A stretch of 64,000 nucleotides of DNA, taken from positions 1 through 64,000 of the forward strand of contig JANNBN010000129.1 in the NCBI GenBank assembly GCA_031385545.1. Direction: 5' to 3'. Position numbers and translations under genes: made by a program. This document shows positions 34,076 to 41,064 of this stretch, piece by piece (position 1 is the first letter of the stretch; each line of letters begins with the position of its first letter). Source of the stretch: JANNBN01 sp031385545. Its GTDB lineage: Bacteria > Actinomycetota > Acidimicrobiia > Acidimicrobiales > JANYDT01. The notes under the pieces are model-generated. The model saw nothing but the letters and a program-made list of their open reading frames with translations. It was not told where the DNA came from and made no database searches.

Positions 34076-35389
34076 ATGAGCCTGTTCGACGCCGACGACT
34101 ATCTGCCGATACCAGACGAGCCGGTCGAGGTCGCACCGCAGCCGCTCGACGAACCGACTGCCCAGCCGGTTGCCGCAGCAGTTGCAGCAGCTGCATTGCT
34201 CGACCAGTTGCCTGTCGATGTGCCGGAGGCGATTCTCGAAGCGGTGATGGAAGAGGTCGCGCTTGTCGAGATCGGCCCTCCGCTTGTGTCGGCGGCGGTG
34301 GTGCCGGTTGTGTCCTCGGCTGACCTGTGGGAGCTGGTCGTGTTCCAGCAGGGAGCTATCGCGGCGCTGCGGGCTGCAGCACGTCAACCGGTGCATGCGT
34401 ACCTGCTGACCGGTGTCGCCGGTAACGGATCACGTCGGGCGGCGGTGTCGTTCGCTGCCGCCCTGTTGTGCGATGCGGGCGGGTGCGGCCGGTGCGATGC
34501 GTGCGTTCGGACCATGGCCCAGACCCACCCCGACCTGGTCGTGGTTGAGCGCGAGGGTGCGTCGATCAACGTCGATCAGGCGCGCGAGATCATCCGCCTG
34601 GCGATGCGTTCACCGGTTGAAGGTGCGCGCAAGGTCTTGGTGCTGACCGATTTTCATCTCGTCACCACGGCCGGTCCGACGCTGCTGAAGATCATCGAGG
34701 AGCCTCCAGCCAGCACGGTGTTCGTCATCCTTGCCGACCACGTGACACCCGAGCTGCTCACCATCGCATCGCGATGTGTACAGATCCCGTTCGTCAACCC
34801 CACCCAATCTCAGATCGTCAGTGCACTTATCGACCGCGGTCTCGATGCCGAGCGGGCACAGCGGGTGGCGCACGCTGCTGGCGGGCAGTTGGAACGAGCG
34901 CTGTTGCTGGCCGACGACGAACAGCTTGCCGCGCGGCTGGCGTTTTGGGAGATGATCCCCAGCAGGTTGGACGGGTCCGGTGCAGCGGTTGCATCGTTGT
35001 CCGGCGAGGCGTTGACTCTGTTGGACAGTGCTGCGGTAGGCCCGCTTGAGGCACGCCAAGCGGCTGAGGTGGTTGCGCTCGAAAAGGTGATCGAACAGCA
35101 GGGGCCGCGTGGCGCCATCGGTCAACGCAAGGAGTTGGCCGAGCGACACAAGCGAGAGCTGAAGCGACTCCGAGACGATGAACTGCGGCTCGGGTTGTCG
35201 GTGCTGCTGCGCCGGTTCCGTGGCGCGCTGCTCGGCGGCGAGGTGTCCCACGGTGATGCGCTCACTGCGATCGATCGGATCAACGGTGTGCAGGAGCATC
35301 TGGAGCGCAACCCCAACCTCAGCTTGTTGCTGCCGGCCCTGCTGCTGAAGTTGCCCCGCCTCGCGCGGCCAGCCGACATCACCCGCTGA
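34076..35389 (+). CDS. holB: DNA polymerase III delta' subunit
   Basis: 437 residues. Residues about 90-310 form the AAA+ clamp-loader fold: the P-loop position reads TGVAGNGSRRAAV (the usual lysine is replaced), the zinc module is CDAGGCGRCDAC, the Walker B/sensor region contains VLVLTDFHLVTTAGPTLLKI with IIEEPP, and IASRCVQIPF is the SRC motif. As a clamp-loader subunit it need not bind ATP. An acidic, Ala/Val-rich N-terminal extension of about 90 residues is unusual. The C-terminal 120 residues are helical. Actinobacteria often place tmk between topA and holB; here it is missing and the genes are 10 bp apart. tRNA-Thr follows. Confidence 0.85.
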   Translation: MSLFDADDYLPIPDEPVEVAPQPLDEPTAQPVAAAVAAAALLDQLPVDVPEAILEAVMEEVALVEIGPPLVSAAVVPVVSSADLWELVVFQQGAIAALRAAARQPVHAYLLTGVAGNGSRRAAVSFAAALLCDAGGCGRCDACVRTMAQTHPDLVVVEREGASINVDQAREIIRLAMRSPVEGARKVLVLTDFHLVTTAGPTLLKIIEEPPASTVFVILADHVTPELLTIASRCVQIPFVNPTQSQIVSALIDRGLDAERAQRVAHAAGGQLERALLLADDEQLAARLAFWEMIPSRLDGSGAAVASLSGEALTLLDSAAVGPLEARQAAEVVALEKVIEQQGPRGAIGQRKELAERHKRELKRLRDDELRLGLSVLLRRFRGALLGGEVSHGDALTAIDRINGVQEHLERNPNLSLLLPALLLKLPRLARPADITR

Positions 35390-35481
35390 CCTGCGTTCTG
35401 AAAAATTGTTCCGGCACGATATTTTCGCCTGGTGCGGGAAGCCAGTGCTCTCGGAGCCGTGTACTACAGTTTTTCTCCGCC

Positions 35482-35557
35482 GCCCGGGTAGCTCAGTCGG
35501 CAGAGCAGCTCATTCGTAATGAGCAGGTCGCCGGTTCAATTCCGGCCCCGGGCTCCA
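35482..35557 (+). tRNA. tRNA-Thr(CGT)
   Basis: Cloverleaf of 76 nt with CCA encoded. Acceptor arms GCCCGGG and CCCGGGC pair perfectly, the D arm reads GCTC...GAGC, and the anticodon loop TTCGTAA between GCTCA and TGAGC places CGT at 35515-35517. The T-loop is GTTCAATTC. It decodes ACG. Confidence 0.97.
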
Positions 35558-35559
35558 CG

Positions 35560-35585
35560 AAACCCCTTGCCTCGGCAAGGGGTTT
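35560..35585 (+). terminator. Strong terminator after tRNA-Thr
   Basis: Twelve-base perfect arms AAACCCCTTGCC (35560-35571) and GGCAAGGGGTTT (35574-35585) with a two-base gap at the tip, three bases after the tRNA end. The hairpin contains its own T-run. Confidence 0.85.
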
Positions 35586-35628
35586 CTCGCGTTCGGTTCG
35601 AGTTGGTCTGGCCCTGTGGCGAGAACGT

Positions 35629-35784
35629 TCCAACTTGTCATCCCGCGACCTCTCGGCACCTCACTCTGCAACCAACGTGGGATCTCCAGCAACCAACGTG
35701 GAGCCTCCAGCAACCAACGTCGCACTTTCGGGCCGATTTCGGCGGGCGGAATGAAACGTTGGTTGCTGGTGCGACCAAGTTGGA
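35629..35784. repeat. Nested inverted and direct repeats in the 366-bp spacer before sigR
   Basis: No gene is evident between 35586 and 35951. CAACCAACGT occurs three times at a 21-bp period (35669, 35690, 35711). Copies two and three extend to CCAGCAACCAACGT (35686-35699, 35707-35720), and both are fully complementary to one downstream arm, 35756-35769. An outer pair TCCAACTTG (35629-35637) and CAAGTTGGA (35776-35784) encloses the whole. Three 5' arms thus compete for one 3' arm. This could be a structured RNA, a set of protein sites, or the remnant of a small element. Confidence 0.75.
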
Positions 35785-35916
35785 GCAAGCGATCGGGGAG
35801 TGCGACCCCAGTTTCGGCACGTCACACGTTCGTGAAGGGTGCGATGTGGACGAGTTGCCAAGCGCGCCTGCGCCGGATGGCACAGCTGAACCTGGGTAGG
35901 TCATGAGGTCGCAAAG

Positions 35917-35945
35917 GGGAGTTCTCATCATCGGCCCGGTATGGT
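35917..35945 (+). promoter_or_regulatory. Possible ECF-type autoregulated promoter of sigR
   Basis: GGGAGT (35917-35922) and TATGGT (35940-35945) are 17 bp apart, and the ATG is six bases further, so the transcript would be leaderless. GGGAGT resembles the GGAAT-type -35 of SigR-like factors; the match is not exact. Confidence 0.35.
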
Positions 35946-35951
35946 GGCCGT

Positions 35952-36644
35952 ATGGCTGATCAAGCCGATTTCGAAAGCTTGGCGATGGAGCACCTCCCAT
36001 CGCTGTATTCGGGTGCGTACCGGATGACGCACAACAAGGCCGATGCCGAGGACCTCGTCCAGGAGACGTACCTCAAGGCTTACCGTGGCTTCCACGGGTT
36101 CGAAGCCGGCACAAACCTGCGTGCGTGGTTGTTCCGCATCATGACCAACACCTATATCAACCAGTACCGGCGCAAGCAGCGAAACGTTGACGAACAAGAA
36201 CTCGACAACGTGGAAGACCTGTTCCTCTACCGTCGTCTCGGTGGCGAAACAGCCGCCATCCTCGGCCGCTCGACCGAGGACGAAGTGCTTGATCGGTTCA
36301 CCGAATCAGAGGTGTCGGACGCAGTCGCGGCGCTGCCCGACACGTTCCGAATCCCGGTCCTACTGGCCGATGTCGAAGGATTTTCCTACAAGGAAATCGC
36401 CGAGCAGCTCAACATTCCCATCGGAACCGTCATGTCCCGGCTGCATCGGGGAAGAAAAGCGCTGCAGAAGCAGTTGTTCGAATTTGCCGTCGATCGAGGA
36501 CTGGTCGAGAGACCGACATCCACCGGACCCGATGGTGACGAACAAGCATCAAGTGCAGAACATCCCGCAGAGCAACTTGTCGAACTCCCGTCCGATTCCG
36601 GCTACGACCCGGCTGAACCTGCCTTTGAACCGGTGCCCTTATGA
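35952..36644 (+). CDS. sigR: ECF sigma factor, SigR/SigH-like
   Basis: 230 residues. Region 2 is ADAEDLVQETYLKAYRGFHGFEAGTNLRAWLFRIMTNTYINQYRRKQR (residues about 35-80, quoted here in parts by its markers DAEDLVQETYLKA and LRAWLFRIMTNTYIN), region 4 holds VLLADVEGFSYKEIAEQL and GTVMSRLHRGRKALQ. This is the disulfide-stress SigR group that partners a zinc anti-sigma factor, which indeed follows with an ATGA overlap. An acidic, proline-containing tail of about 45 residues is extra. In relatives the factor drives thioredoxin and proteolysis genes. Start ATG 35952 has no ribosome site. Confidence 0.9.
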   Translation: MADQADFESLAMEHLPSLYSGAYRMTHNKADAEDLVQETYLKAYRGFHGFEAGTNLRAWLFRIMTNTYINQYRRKQRNVDEQELDNVEDLFLYRRLGGETAAILGRSTEDEVLDRFTESEVSDAVAALPDTFRIPVLLADVEGFSYKEIAEQLNIPIGTVMSRLHRGRKALQKQLFEFAVDRGLVERPTSTGPDGDEQASSAEHPAEQLVELPSDSGYDPAEPAFEPVPL

Positions 36645-37009
36645 GCAACCCCACACCTTTCGGAGCATCAACGCCCTTCGGGTCCGAGCCGATCTTCGGC
36701 GGGCAACCCCGGTTCGGTTCGGCGTCCGACGTGTCGTTCGCTGCGAGCGTGCTTCCGTGCGTCGGCGGAAACTGCGGCGAGGTGGTCCACGAGTTGTATC
36801 CGTTTCTCGACGGGGAGCTTGACCACGAACACCGTTCAGCGGTTCAGGCCCACCTTGATTCGTGCCCCTCGTGCGTGGCAGCCTTCCGATTCGAGGGCTT
36901 GCTCCGCACCGCCGTCAGGACCCGGCTCAACGTGCCGGTTCCGTCCGATTTGGCAGCCCGCATCCGCCTGGCGCTGGCTGCCGATAACCAGCCTCCGCCG
37001 CTCGCCTGA
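36641..37009 (+). CDS. rsrA: Zinc-binding anti-sigma factor, RsrA-like
   Basis: 122 residues. The zinc anti-sigma (ZAS) motif is complete: a cysteine in NCGEVVHELYPFLDGEL, then HLDSCPSC (H-X3-C-X2-C). In RsrA, oxidation of these cysteines expels zinc and releases the sigma factor. A 40-residue N-terminal extension rich in Gly, Phe and Pro (NPTPFGASTPFGSEP) is not usual. The ATG overlaps the sigR stop, giving translational coupling and the expected stoichiometry. The C-terminal helix ends in a proline-rich tail. Confidence 0.88.
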   Translation: MSNPTPFGASTPFGSEPIFGGQPRFGSASDVSFAASVLPCVGGNCGEVVHELYPFLDGELDHEHRSAVQAHLDSCPSCVAAFRFEGLLRTAVRTRLNVPVPSDLAARIRLALAADNQPPPLA

Positions 37010-37048
37010 GCGGCAGGTGTTCCTCTACAACCCAAAGGCAGTCTCAAC

Positions 37049-37237
37049 ATGACCGAACATGCAGTTGGCGCAAAGCCACTTTCCGGCTCTGATCGGCCGT
37101 CACGTCAGTTCACGGCCGGCCGTGGATGCAAAGAACCGGGCTGCACCACGCAGCTCTCGATGTATAACAACGGCAAGTACTGCTCGCAACATGAACCGAT
37201 GATCGTGCCGCGCACCCGCGGCAAGAAGATCGCCTGA
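37049..37237 (+). CDS. Small zinc-ribbon-like protein
   Basis: 62 residues with a C-X4-C-X12-C-X2-H pattern (CKEPGCTT, then NGKYCSQHEP), which would bind one zinc ion. The N-terminus is polar and the C-terminus basic (RTRGKKIA). The sequence style is that of small actinobacterial zinc-ribbon proteins of unknown role. It starts 39 bp after rsrA on the same strand, with no strong ribosome site, so it probably belongs to the sigR operon. Possible thiol or zinc sensing is only a guess from context. Confidence 0.7.
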   Translation: MTEHAVGAKPLSGSDRPSRQFTAGRGCKEPGCTTQLSMYNNGKYCSQHEPMIVPRTRGKKIA

Positions 37238-37249
37238 CAGCGGTCCAAC

Positions 37250-37255
37250 TAGACT
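37250..37255 (+). promoter_or_regulatory. -10 element before the 46-residue membrane protein
   Basis: TAGACT ends six bases before ATG 37262, the same spacing as at several other genes in the window. Confidence 0.35.
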
Positions 37256-37261
37256 CCTCGC

Positions 37262-37402
37262 ATGCTCTCGTTGATCGCCGCAGCGCGTCCGTGGTTCGCC
37301 TGGATCCCGTTCGTCCTCGTCGCAAGTGCCGTGCTCGGGGTCCTGTCCCTGCTCCTCGGCTACTACGTCAAGGTCACCTCCAACAAACACCCCCGAGACT
37401 GA
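37262..37402 (+). CDS. 46-residue single-span membrane protein
   Basis: Translation gives MLSLIAAARPWFAW, then a membrane helix (IPFVLVASAVLGVLSLLLGY), then YVKVTSNKHPRD, ending at TGA 37400-37402. The basic, polar C-terminus probably lies in the cytoplasm. A -10 hexamer six bases upstream and its place between two well-supported genes on the same strand favour a real gene. It precedes the DUF2342 gene by 52 bp. No family is recognised. Confidence 0.55.
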   Translation: MLSLIAAARPWFAWIPFVLVASAVLGVLSLLLGYYVKVTSNKHPRD

Positions 37403-37454
37403 CCATACGTCTCGGCCAGGCGCCGCTGGCGCCGCACCCCCGGGCGGTAACCCG

Positions 37455-38567
37455 ATGAATCGTCTGGAACCTATCGATTGGACCGTCGCTGCAAAAGTGG
37501 CGAGCCGCCTTGCCGGGTCAGACCCGTTTGCGAGTTCGTACCACGGTGCCTCGCTCGTTGCCGATTTTGCAGAGCTCACCCCGCGGGCCGAAGCGCTGGT
37601 GACAACCTCGACCGGCCTCGTCCCTGACGGACCGGCCAATGCCCGGGTAGTCAACAGACCTGAGTGGATCCAGAACAACATCCGCTCCTTCCAGCGAATG
37701 CTGCGGCCCATCACCGACCGCATGGGTGGCGACATGGGCGGACTATGGGCCCCCGCCGCACGGATGGCGGCCGGCGTCGAAGTGGGCACAATCCTCGGTG
37801 TTCTGTCGAAGCGGGTGCTCGGCCAGTACGACCTCATCGGGGCCGGCGACGAAGACAAACCGCAGGACGAAGTCGCGTACGTGGGACCAAACGTGTTGGC
37901 AATCGAAAAGCGGTTCGCGTTTCCCCCACAGGAATTCAGGCTCTGGCTGGCGTTGCACGAAGTCACACATCGCGCCCAGTTCACCGGTGTGCCGTGGATG
38001 CGGGGCTACTTCACCACGCTGACCAACCGCACGCTGGGGTCAGCAGACCCAGATCCGCGTCGGTTCCTCATCGCGTTGAAGCGCACCGTCGATGCGGTTC
38101 GGGCCGGGCGCAACCCGTTCGACGACGGCGGGTTGCTTGCGCTTCTCGCCGACGATGACCAGCGCGACGCGCTTGACCGGATGGGCGGGCTGATGAGCCT
38201 GCTCGAAGGTCATGGCGACATCACCATGGATCGGGCGGGTATCGATCACATCCCGTCTGCAGGACGCTTTTCGGCGACGCTCCGCCAACGCCGTCAGCAG
38301 AGCAAACCGCTGATCAAACTGGTCCAACAGGTCTCGGGCTTCGAGGCGAAACTTCGCCAGTACGAGGAGGGCGAACGGTTCATCGAAGCGGTCGAAGCTC
38401 AGCGTGGCGTGGCTTTTCTCGACAGGGTGTGGGTGTCGCCCGACCGTCTGCCGTCACTCGCCGAGATCCGTAACCCGTCTGCGTGGGTCACTCGCTTGGA
38501 CCTCTTCGACGCGCCCGCCGAAGTTGCTGGGTCGCGGCGGCGGCCCTGGCGACGACCGGTTCGATGA
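37455..38567 (+). CDS. Zincin-like metallopeptidase, DUF2342 (F420-biosynthesis-associated family)
   Basis: 370 residues from ATG 37455 (MNRLEPIDWTVAAKVASRLA). The protein carries the zinc-protease motif HEVTH in LWLALHEVTHRAQFTGV, followed by a helical domain, RAGIDHIPSAGRFSATL and a C-terminal KLRQYEEGERFIEAVEAQRG block typical of DUF2342. The family is conserved in actinobacteria, sometimes linked with F420 phylogeny, and its substrate is unknown. Gene order DUF2342-tilS is conserved in Mycobacterium and here, with an 10-bp spacing. Starts further upstream are in frame but add unconserved Pro/Ser-rich sequence. Confidence 0.85.
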   Translation: MNRLEPIDWTVAAKVASRLAGSDPFASSYHGASLVADFAELTPRAEALVTTSTGLVPDGPANARVVNRPEWIQNNIRSFQRMLRPITDRMGGDMGGLWAPAARMAAGVEVGTILGVLSKRVLGQYDLIGAGDEDKPQDEVAYVGPNVLAIEKRFAFPPQEFRLWLALHEVTHRAQFTGVPWMRGYFTTLTNRTLGSADPDPRRFLIALKRTVDAVRAGRNPFDDGGLLALLADDDQRDALDRMGGLMSLLEGHGDITMDRAGIDHIPSAGRFSATLRQRRQQSKPLIKLVQQVSGFEAKLRQYEEGERFIEAVEAQRGVAFLDRVWVSPDRLPSLAEIRNPSAWVTRLDLFDAPAEVAGSRRRPWRRPVR

Positions 38568-38577
38568 CACCGGTTCG

Positions 38578-39510
38578 ATGACGACCACAGCAGCGGCCCG
38601 GGCACTGCTCAGTCGGTTGGCGCCCGAGACCTCGTTCCCGTCGGGTTCGCTGCACTGCGCCGTGAGCGGCGGAGCCGATTCCCTGGCTCTCCTGGCGCTC
38701 GCGGTACAGGTGTGTGGGGCATCGCAGGTGACTGCATGGCACGTTGACCACGGTCTACGCGACGGCTCGGCGGCCGAAGGAAGGCACGTCGAGGCCATCG
38801 CGTCGTCGGTCGGTGCAGCTTTCGAACAGCGGACGGTTTCGCTGACCGTCGGGCCGAACCTCGAAGCCCGAGCCCGCCAAGCTCGGTACGGGGCCCTTCC
38901 CGACGAGGTCTGCACCGGACACACCGCAGACGACGTGGCCGAGAGTGTGGTCATGAACCTGATGCGCGGCGCAGGGTTCGATGGGATGTCTCCGATGCAA
39001 CGTGCCGGTTCGCCGCGGCGCGGGCAGATGGTTCATCGTCCGATCATCCGGTTCCGTCGCACCCAGACAGAAGCGATCTGCGCTGCGGTTGGTTGGACAC
39101 CTGTTTCCGACACGATGAACGACGACCCGCGGTTCGTACGATCGCGGGTGCGTCATGAAGTGCTCCCACTTCTCGATACGGTTGCCGGCCGAGACGTGAG
39201 CGAGCTACTGGCTCGTTCGGCTGAGGTGTCCTCGCAGGACGTTGCAGTGCTCGATGCACTCGCCGGCGAGTTGGATCCGACCGACGCCCGCGCCTTGGAC
39301 GTAGCCCCGCTCGCGTTGGCCAGACGTGCTCTGCGGATGTGGTTTCTGGAAGCCGGGGTGGACCCCGACGGACACCCTGCGTGCCTTGCTGCCCTCGATC
39401 GAGCGCTCGCAGTCGCGCGTGGCGATGCCGTGGCCTGCGAGGTCGGGAACGGATGGCGTCTCGCTCGTTCCCATCAGCGGCTGTCACTCGCACGCGCCGA
39501 AAGCGACTGA
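38578..39510 (+). CDS. tilS: tRNA(Ile)-lysidine synthetase
   Basis: 310 residues from ATG 38578. The N-type PP-loop motif AVSGGADSLALL (residues about 24-35) activates C34 of tRNA-Ile(CAU) with ATP so that lysine can be attached, which switches decoding to AUA. Further family motifs are WHVDHGLRDGS, EARARQARYGALP, GHTADDVAESVVMNLMRGAG and RPIIRFRRTQTEAI, with DTMNDDPRFVRSRVRHEVLP later. The short actinobacterial form lacks the long C-terminal domains of E. coli TilS. It follows DUF2342 directly on the same strand. Confidence 0.92.
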   Translation: MTTTAAARALLSRLAPETSFPSGSLHCAVSGGADSLALLALAVQVCGASQVTAWHVDHGLRDGSAAEGRHVEAIASSVGAAFEQRTVSLTVGPNLEARARQARYGALPDEVCTGHTADDVAESVVMNLMRGAGFDGMSPMQRAGSPRRGQMVHRPIIRFRRTQTEAICAAVGWTPVSDTMNDDPRFVRSRVRHEVLPLLDTVAGRDVSELLARSAEVSSQDVAVLDALAGELDPTDARALDVAPLALARRALRMWFLEAGVDPDGHPACLAALDRALAVARGDAVACEVGNGWRLARSHQRLSLARAESD

Positions 39511-39546
39511 CGGGTTCGTCATAGGGTTCGATCAGTCCGGCGCTTC

Positions 39547-39552
39547 TAAGGT
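39547..39552 (+). promoter_or_regulatory. -10 element before the enoyl-CoA hydratase gene
   Basis: TAAGGT ends six bases before ATG 39559; no ribosome site is present, so a leaderless transcript is likely. Confidence 0.4.
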
Positions 39553-39558
39553 GGCGCG

Positions 39559-40317
39559 ATGTCCGAAGAACTGGTCCTGGTTTCGTCCTCCGTGGGTGTT
39601 CGCACGCTGACGCTCAACCGGCCGGACGCACTCAATGCGCTGACGCCCGAATTGCTCGAGCAACTGGCCTACCAACTGCAGCAGGCAAGCGACGATGCCG
39701 AAGTTCGAGTGGTCCTGCTGACGGGCACCGGCCGCGCGTTCAGTGCGGGCGTCGATCTCAAAGCGCTGGCTGCGACGCCACCGAGTGGCGGCGACGTCTC
39801 GACGATGCTGAACGATCCGGCGCGTCGTTGCGCCGACCTCCTGGCGACGATGCCGAAGGCGACCGTCGCCAAGGTCAACGGTTTCTGTTTCACCGGAGCA
39901 CTTGAGCTCGCGCTTGCGTGCGACCTCATGATCGTTGCTGACGAGGCGAAGATCGGGGACACGCATGCCAAGTGGGGACTACGGCCGACGTGGGGGATGA
40001 GCGCCCGGTTGATTCGCTCGGTCGGTATCACTCGAGCCCGTGACCTGTCGTACACGGCGCGCACGATCCTCGGACCTGAAGCCGTGCAGATCGGTATGGC
40101 GATGCGCAGCGTTCCCATTGCTCAGCTGGACTCCGCCACTGAAGAACTCGTCGCCGAGATCATGGCCAACAGCCACGACTCGATCGTGGCGTACAAGGAC
40201 CTGTACCGGCACGGTCAGGACCGCGGTCTCACCGAGTCGCTGCAGTTCGAATACTCGACGCGCTACACGCTGGGCGGAGCGTCGGGCCGGCTCGGCACTT
40301 TCGGTGAAAAATCGTGA
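39559..40317 (+). CDS. Enoyl-CoA hydratase/isomerase family protein
   Basis: 252 residues with the crotonase fold. Recognisable parts: VRTLTLNRPDALNALTPEL, AFSAGVDLKALA (first oxyanion-hole strand), and KVNGFCFTGALELALACDLM (second oxyanion hole, GALELAL) followed by IGDTHAKWGLRPTWGMS. The catalytic glutamate position of hydratases is present in part (ALELALACD). It may hydrate an enoyl-CoA or act as an isomerase in fatty or branched acid breakdown. A VOC protein and a small hypothetical gene follow with GTGA and ATGA overlaps, forming a three-gene operon. Confidence 0.85.
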   Translation: MSEELVLVSSSVGVRTLTLNRPDALNALTPELLEQLAYQLQQASDDAEVRVVLLTGTGRAFSAGVDLKALAATPPSGGDVSTMLNDPARRCADLLATMPKATVAKVNGFCFTGALELALACDLMIVADEAKIGDTHAKWGLRPTWGMSARLIRSVGITRARDLSYTARTILGPEAVQIGMAMRSVPIAQLDSATEELVAEIMANSHDSIVAYKDLYRHGQDRGLTESLQFEYSTRYTLGGASGRLGTFGEKS

Positions 40318-40694
40318 CCGACGAAACCGCACCAACCCCTGGCGACTGGTCGCGTCCGGTTGTCCACTGGGCCTTGAGCGCGGTAGACCCTGATCGTATG
40401 CGTGCATTCTATTCCGAGATGTTCAACTGGTCGATCGGCGACGGCCCGTTCATGATGATCGACGCCGGAATCGGCAGCCCGCTTGAAGGAGTGGGCGGGC
40501 ACATCCAGCAGGGTTCTGCGGATCGACCAGGCGTGTCGCTCTACATCCAAGTTCATGACGTTGTCGCCTCGCAGCTTCGGGCCGTCCAGCTGGGGGGCGC
40601 TGCCCTCGGCGAACCGTTCCAGTTCCCGGGCAACCCGACGATGGCTGTCATCGAAGACCCGGAAGGCAACTCGATCATGTTGGTGCAGCAATGA
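40314..40694 (+). CDS. VOC (glyoxalase/bleomycin resistance) family protein
   Basis: 126 residues from GTG 40314, overlapping the previous stop. A single VOC module pair: VHWALSAVDPDRMRAFYSEMFNW, GVGGHIQQ, GVSLYIQVHDVVASQ and the terminal MAVIEDPEGNSIMLVQQ, with His and Glu residues at the usual metal-ligand places. Such proteins include epimerases, lyases and antibiotic-binding proteins; nothing defines the substrate. Coupled to the hydratase upstream, methylmalonyl-CoA epimerase-like chemistry is possible but unproven. Confidence 0.82.
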   Translation: MTDETAPTPGDWSRPVVHWALSAVDPDRMRAFYSEMFNWSIGDGPFMMIDAGIGSPLEGVGGHIQQGSADRPGVSLYIQVHDVVASQLRAVQLGGAALGEPFQFPGNPTMAVIEDPEGNSIMLVQQ

Positions 40695-40972
40695 CGATGG
40701 AACTGCACCGGTTCCGGTTGCGAGTGGAGACAGACACGGCTGCGTTCTGGGAGGCAGACGAACAACTCCAAGAGCGTTGGTACTACCAACAGCCCGGAGT
40801 GACCCGGCGTTTGACCAGCGTGTCTGACGATGGCTGGTGGGTGAGTCTCGTGTGGTGGTCAGCAACAGTTCAGCCACCGGACACCTCGCCGCTGCTGTTC
40901 TTCCTCTCGACCTCGGTGCTCGTTGATGCAAGCACCTTGTCGATCGAGCGCTTTTCAGGGCGGCCTGATTGA
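40691..40972 (+). CDS. Small hypothetical protein in the hydratase operon
   Basis: 93 residues, not recognised. It is Trp/Ser-rich with a hydrophobic central patch (GWWVSLVWWSATVQPPD) and would fold as a small alpha-beta domain. The start ATG overlaps the VOC stop (ATGA), so it is translated with that operon, which is the main support for it being real. The last 20 bases before the next gene hold no clear terminator. Confidence 0.6.
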   Translation: MTMELHRFRLRVETDTAAFWEADEQLQERWYYQQPGVTRRLTSVSDDGWWVSLVWWSATVQPPDTSPLLFFLSTSVLVDASTLSIERFSGRPD

Positions 40973-41064
40973 GACGCTCGTTGCTGGGAGAAGGCGCGCG
41001 GTGCCGTCAGTAAAACGCTGTGCCGGTCCTCGTGGTGGCGACAACAATGTGGTTCGTGGATTTC

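Noticed and set aside
35669..35720. CRISPR array made of the three 10-bp repeats
   Set aside because: Units are too short, spacers are of 11 bp and similar to each other, and no cas genes occur.
35748..35771. Canonical SigR promoter (GGAAT with GTT 16-18 bp downstream) in the repeat region
   Set aside because: GGAAT occurs at 35748, but no GTT lies at the required spacing.
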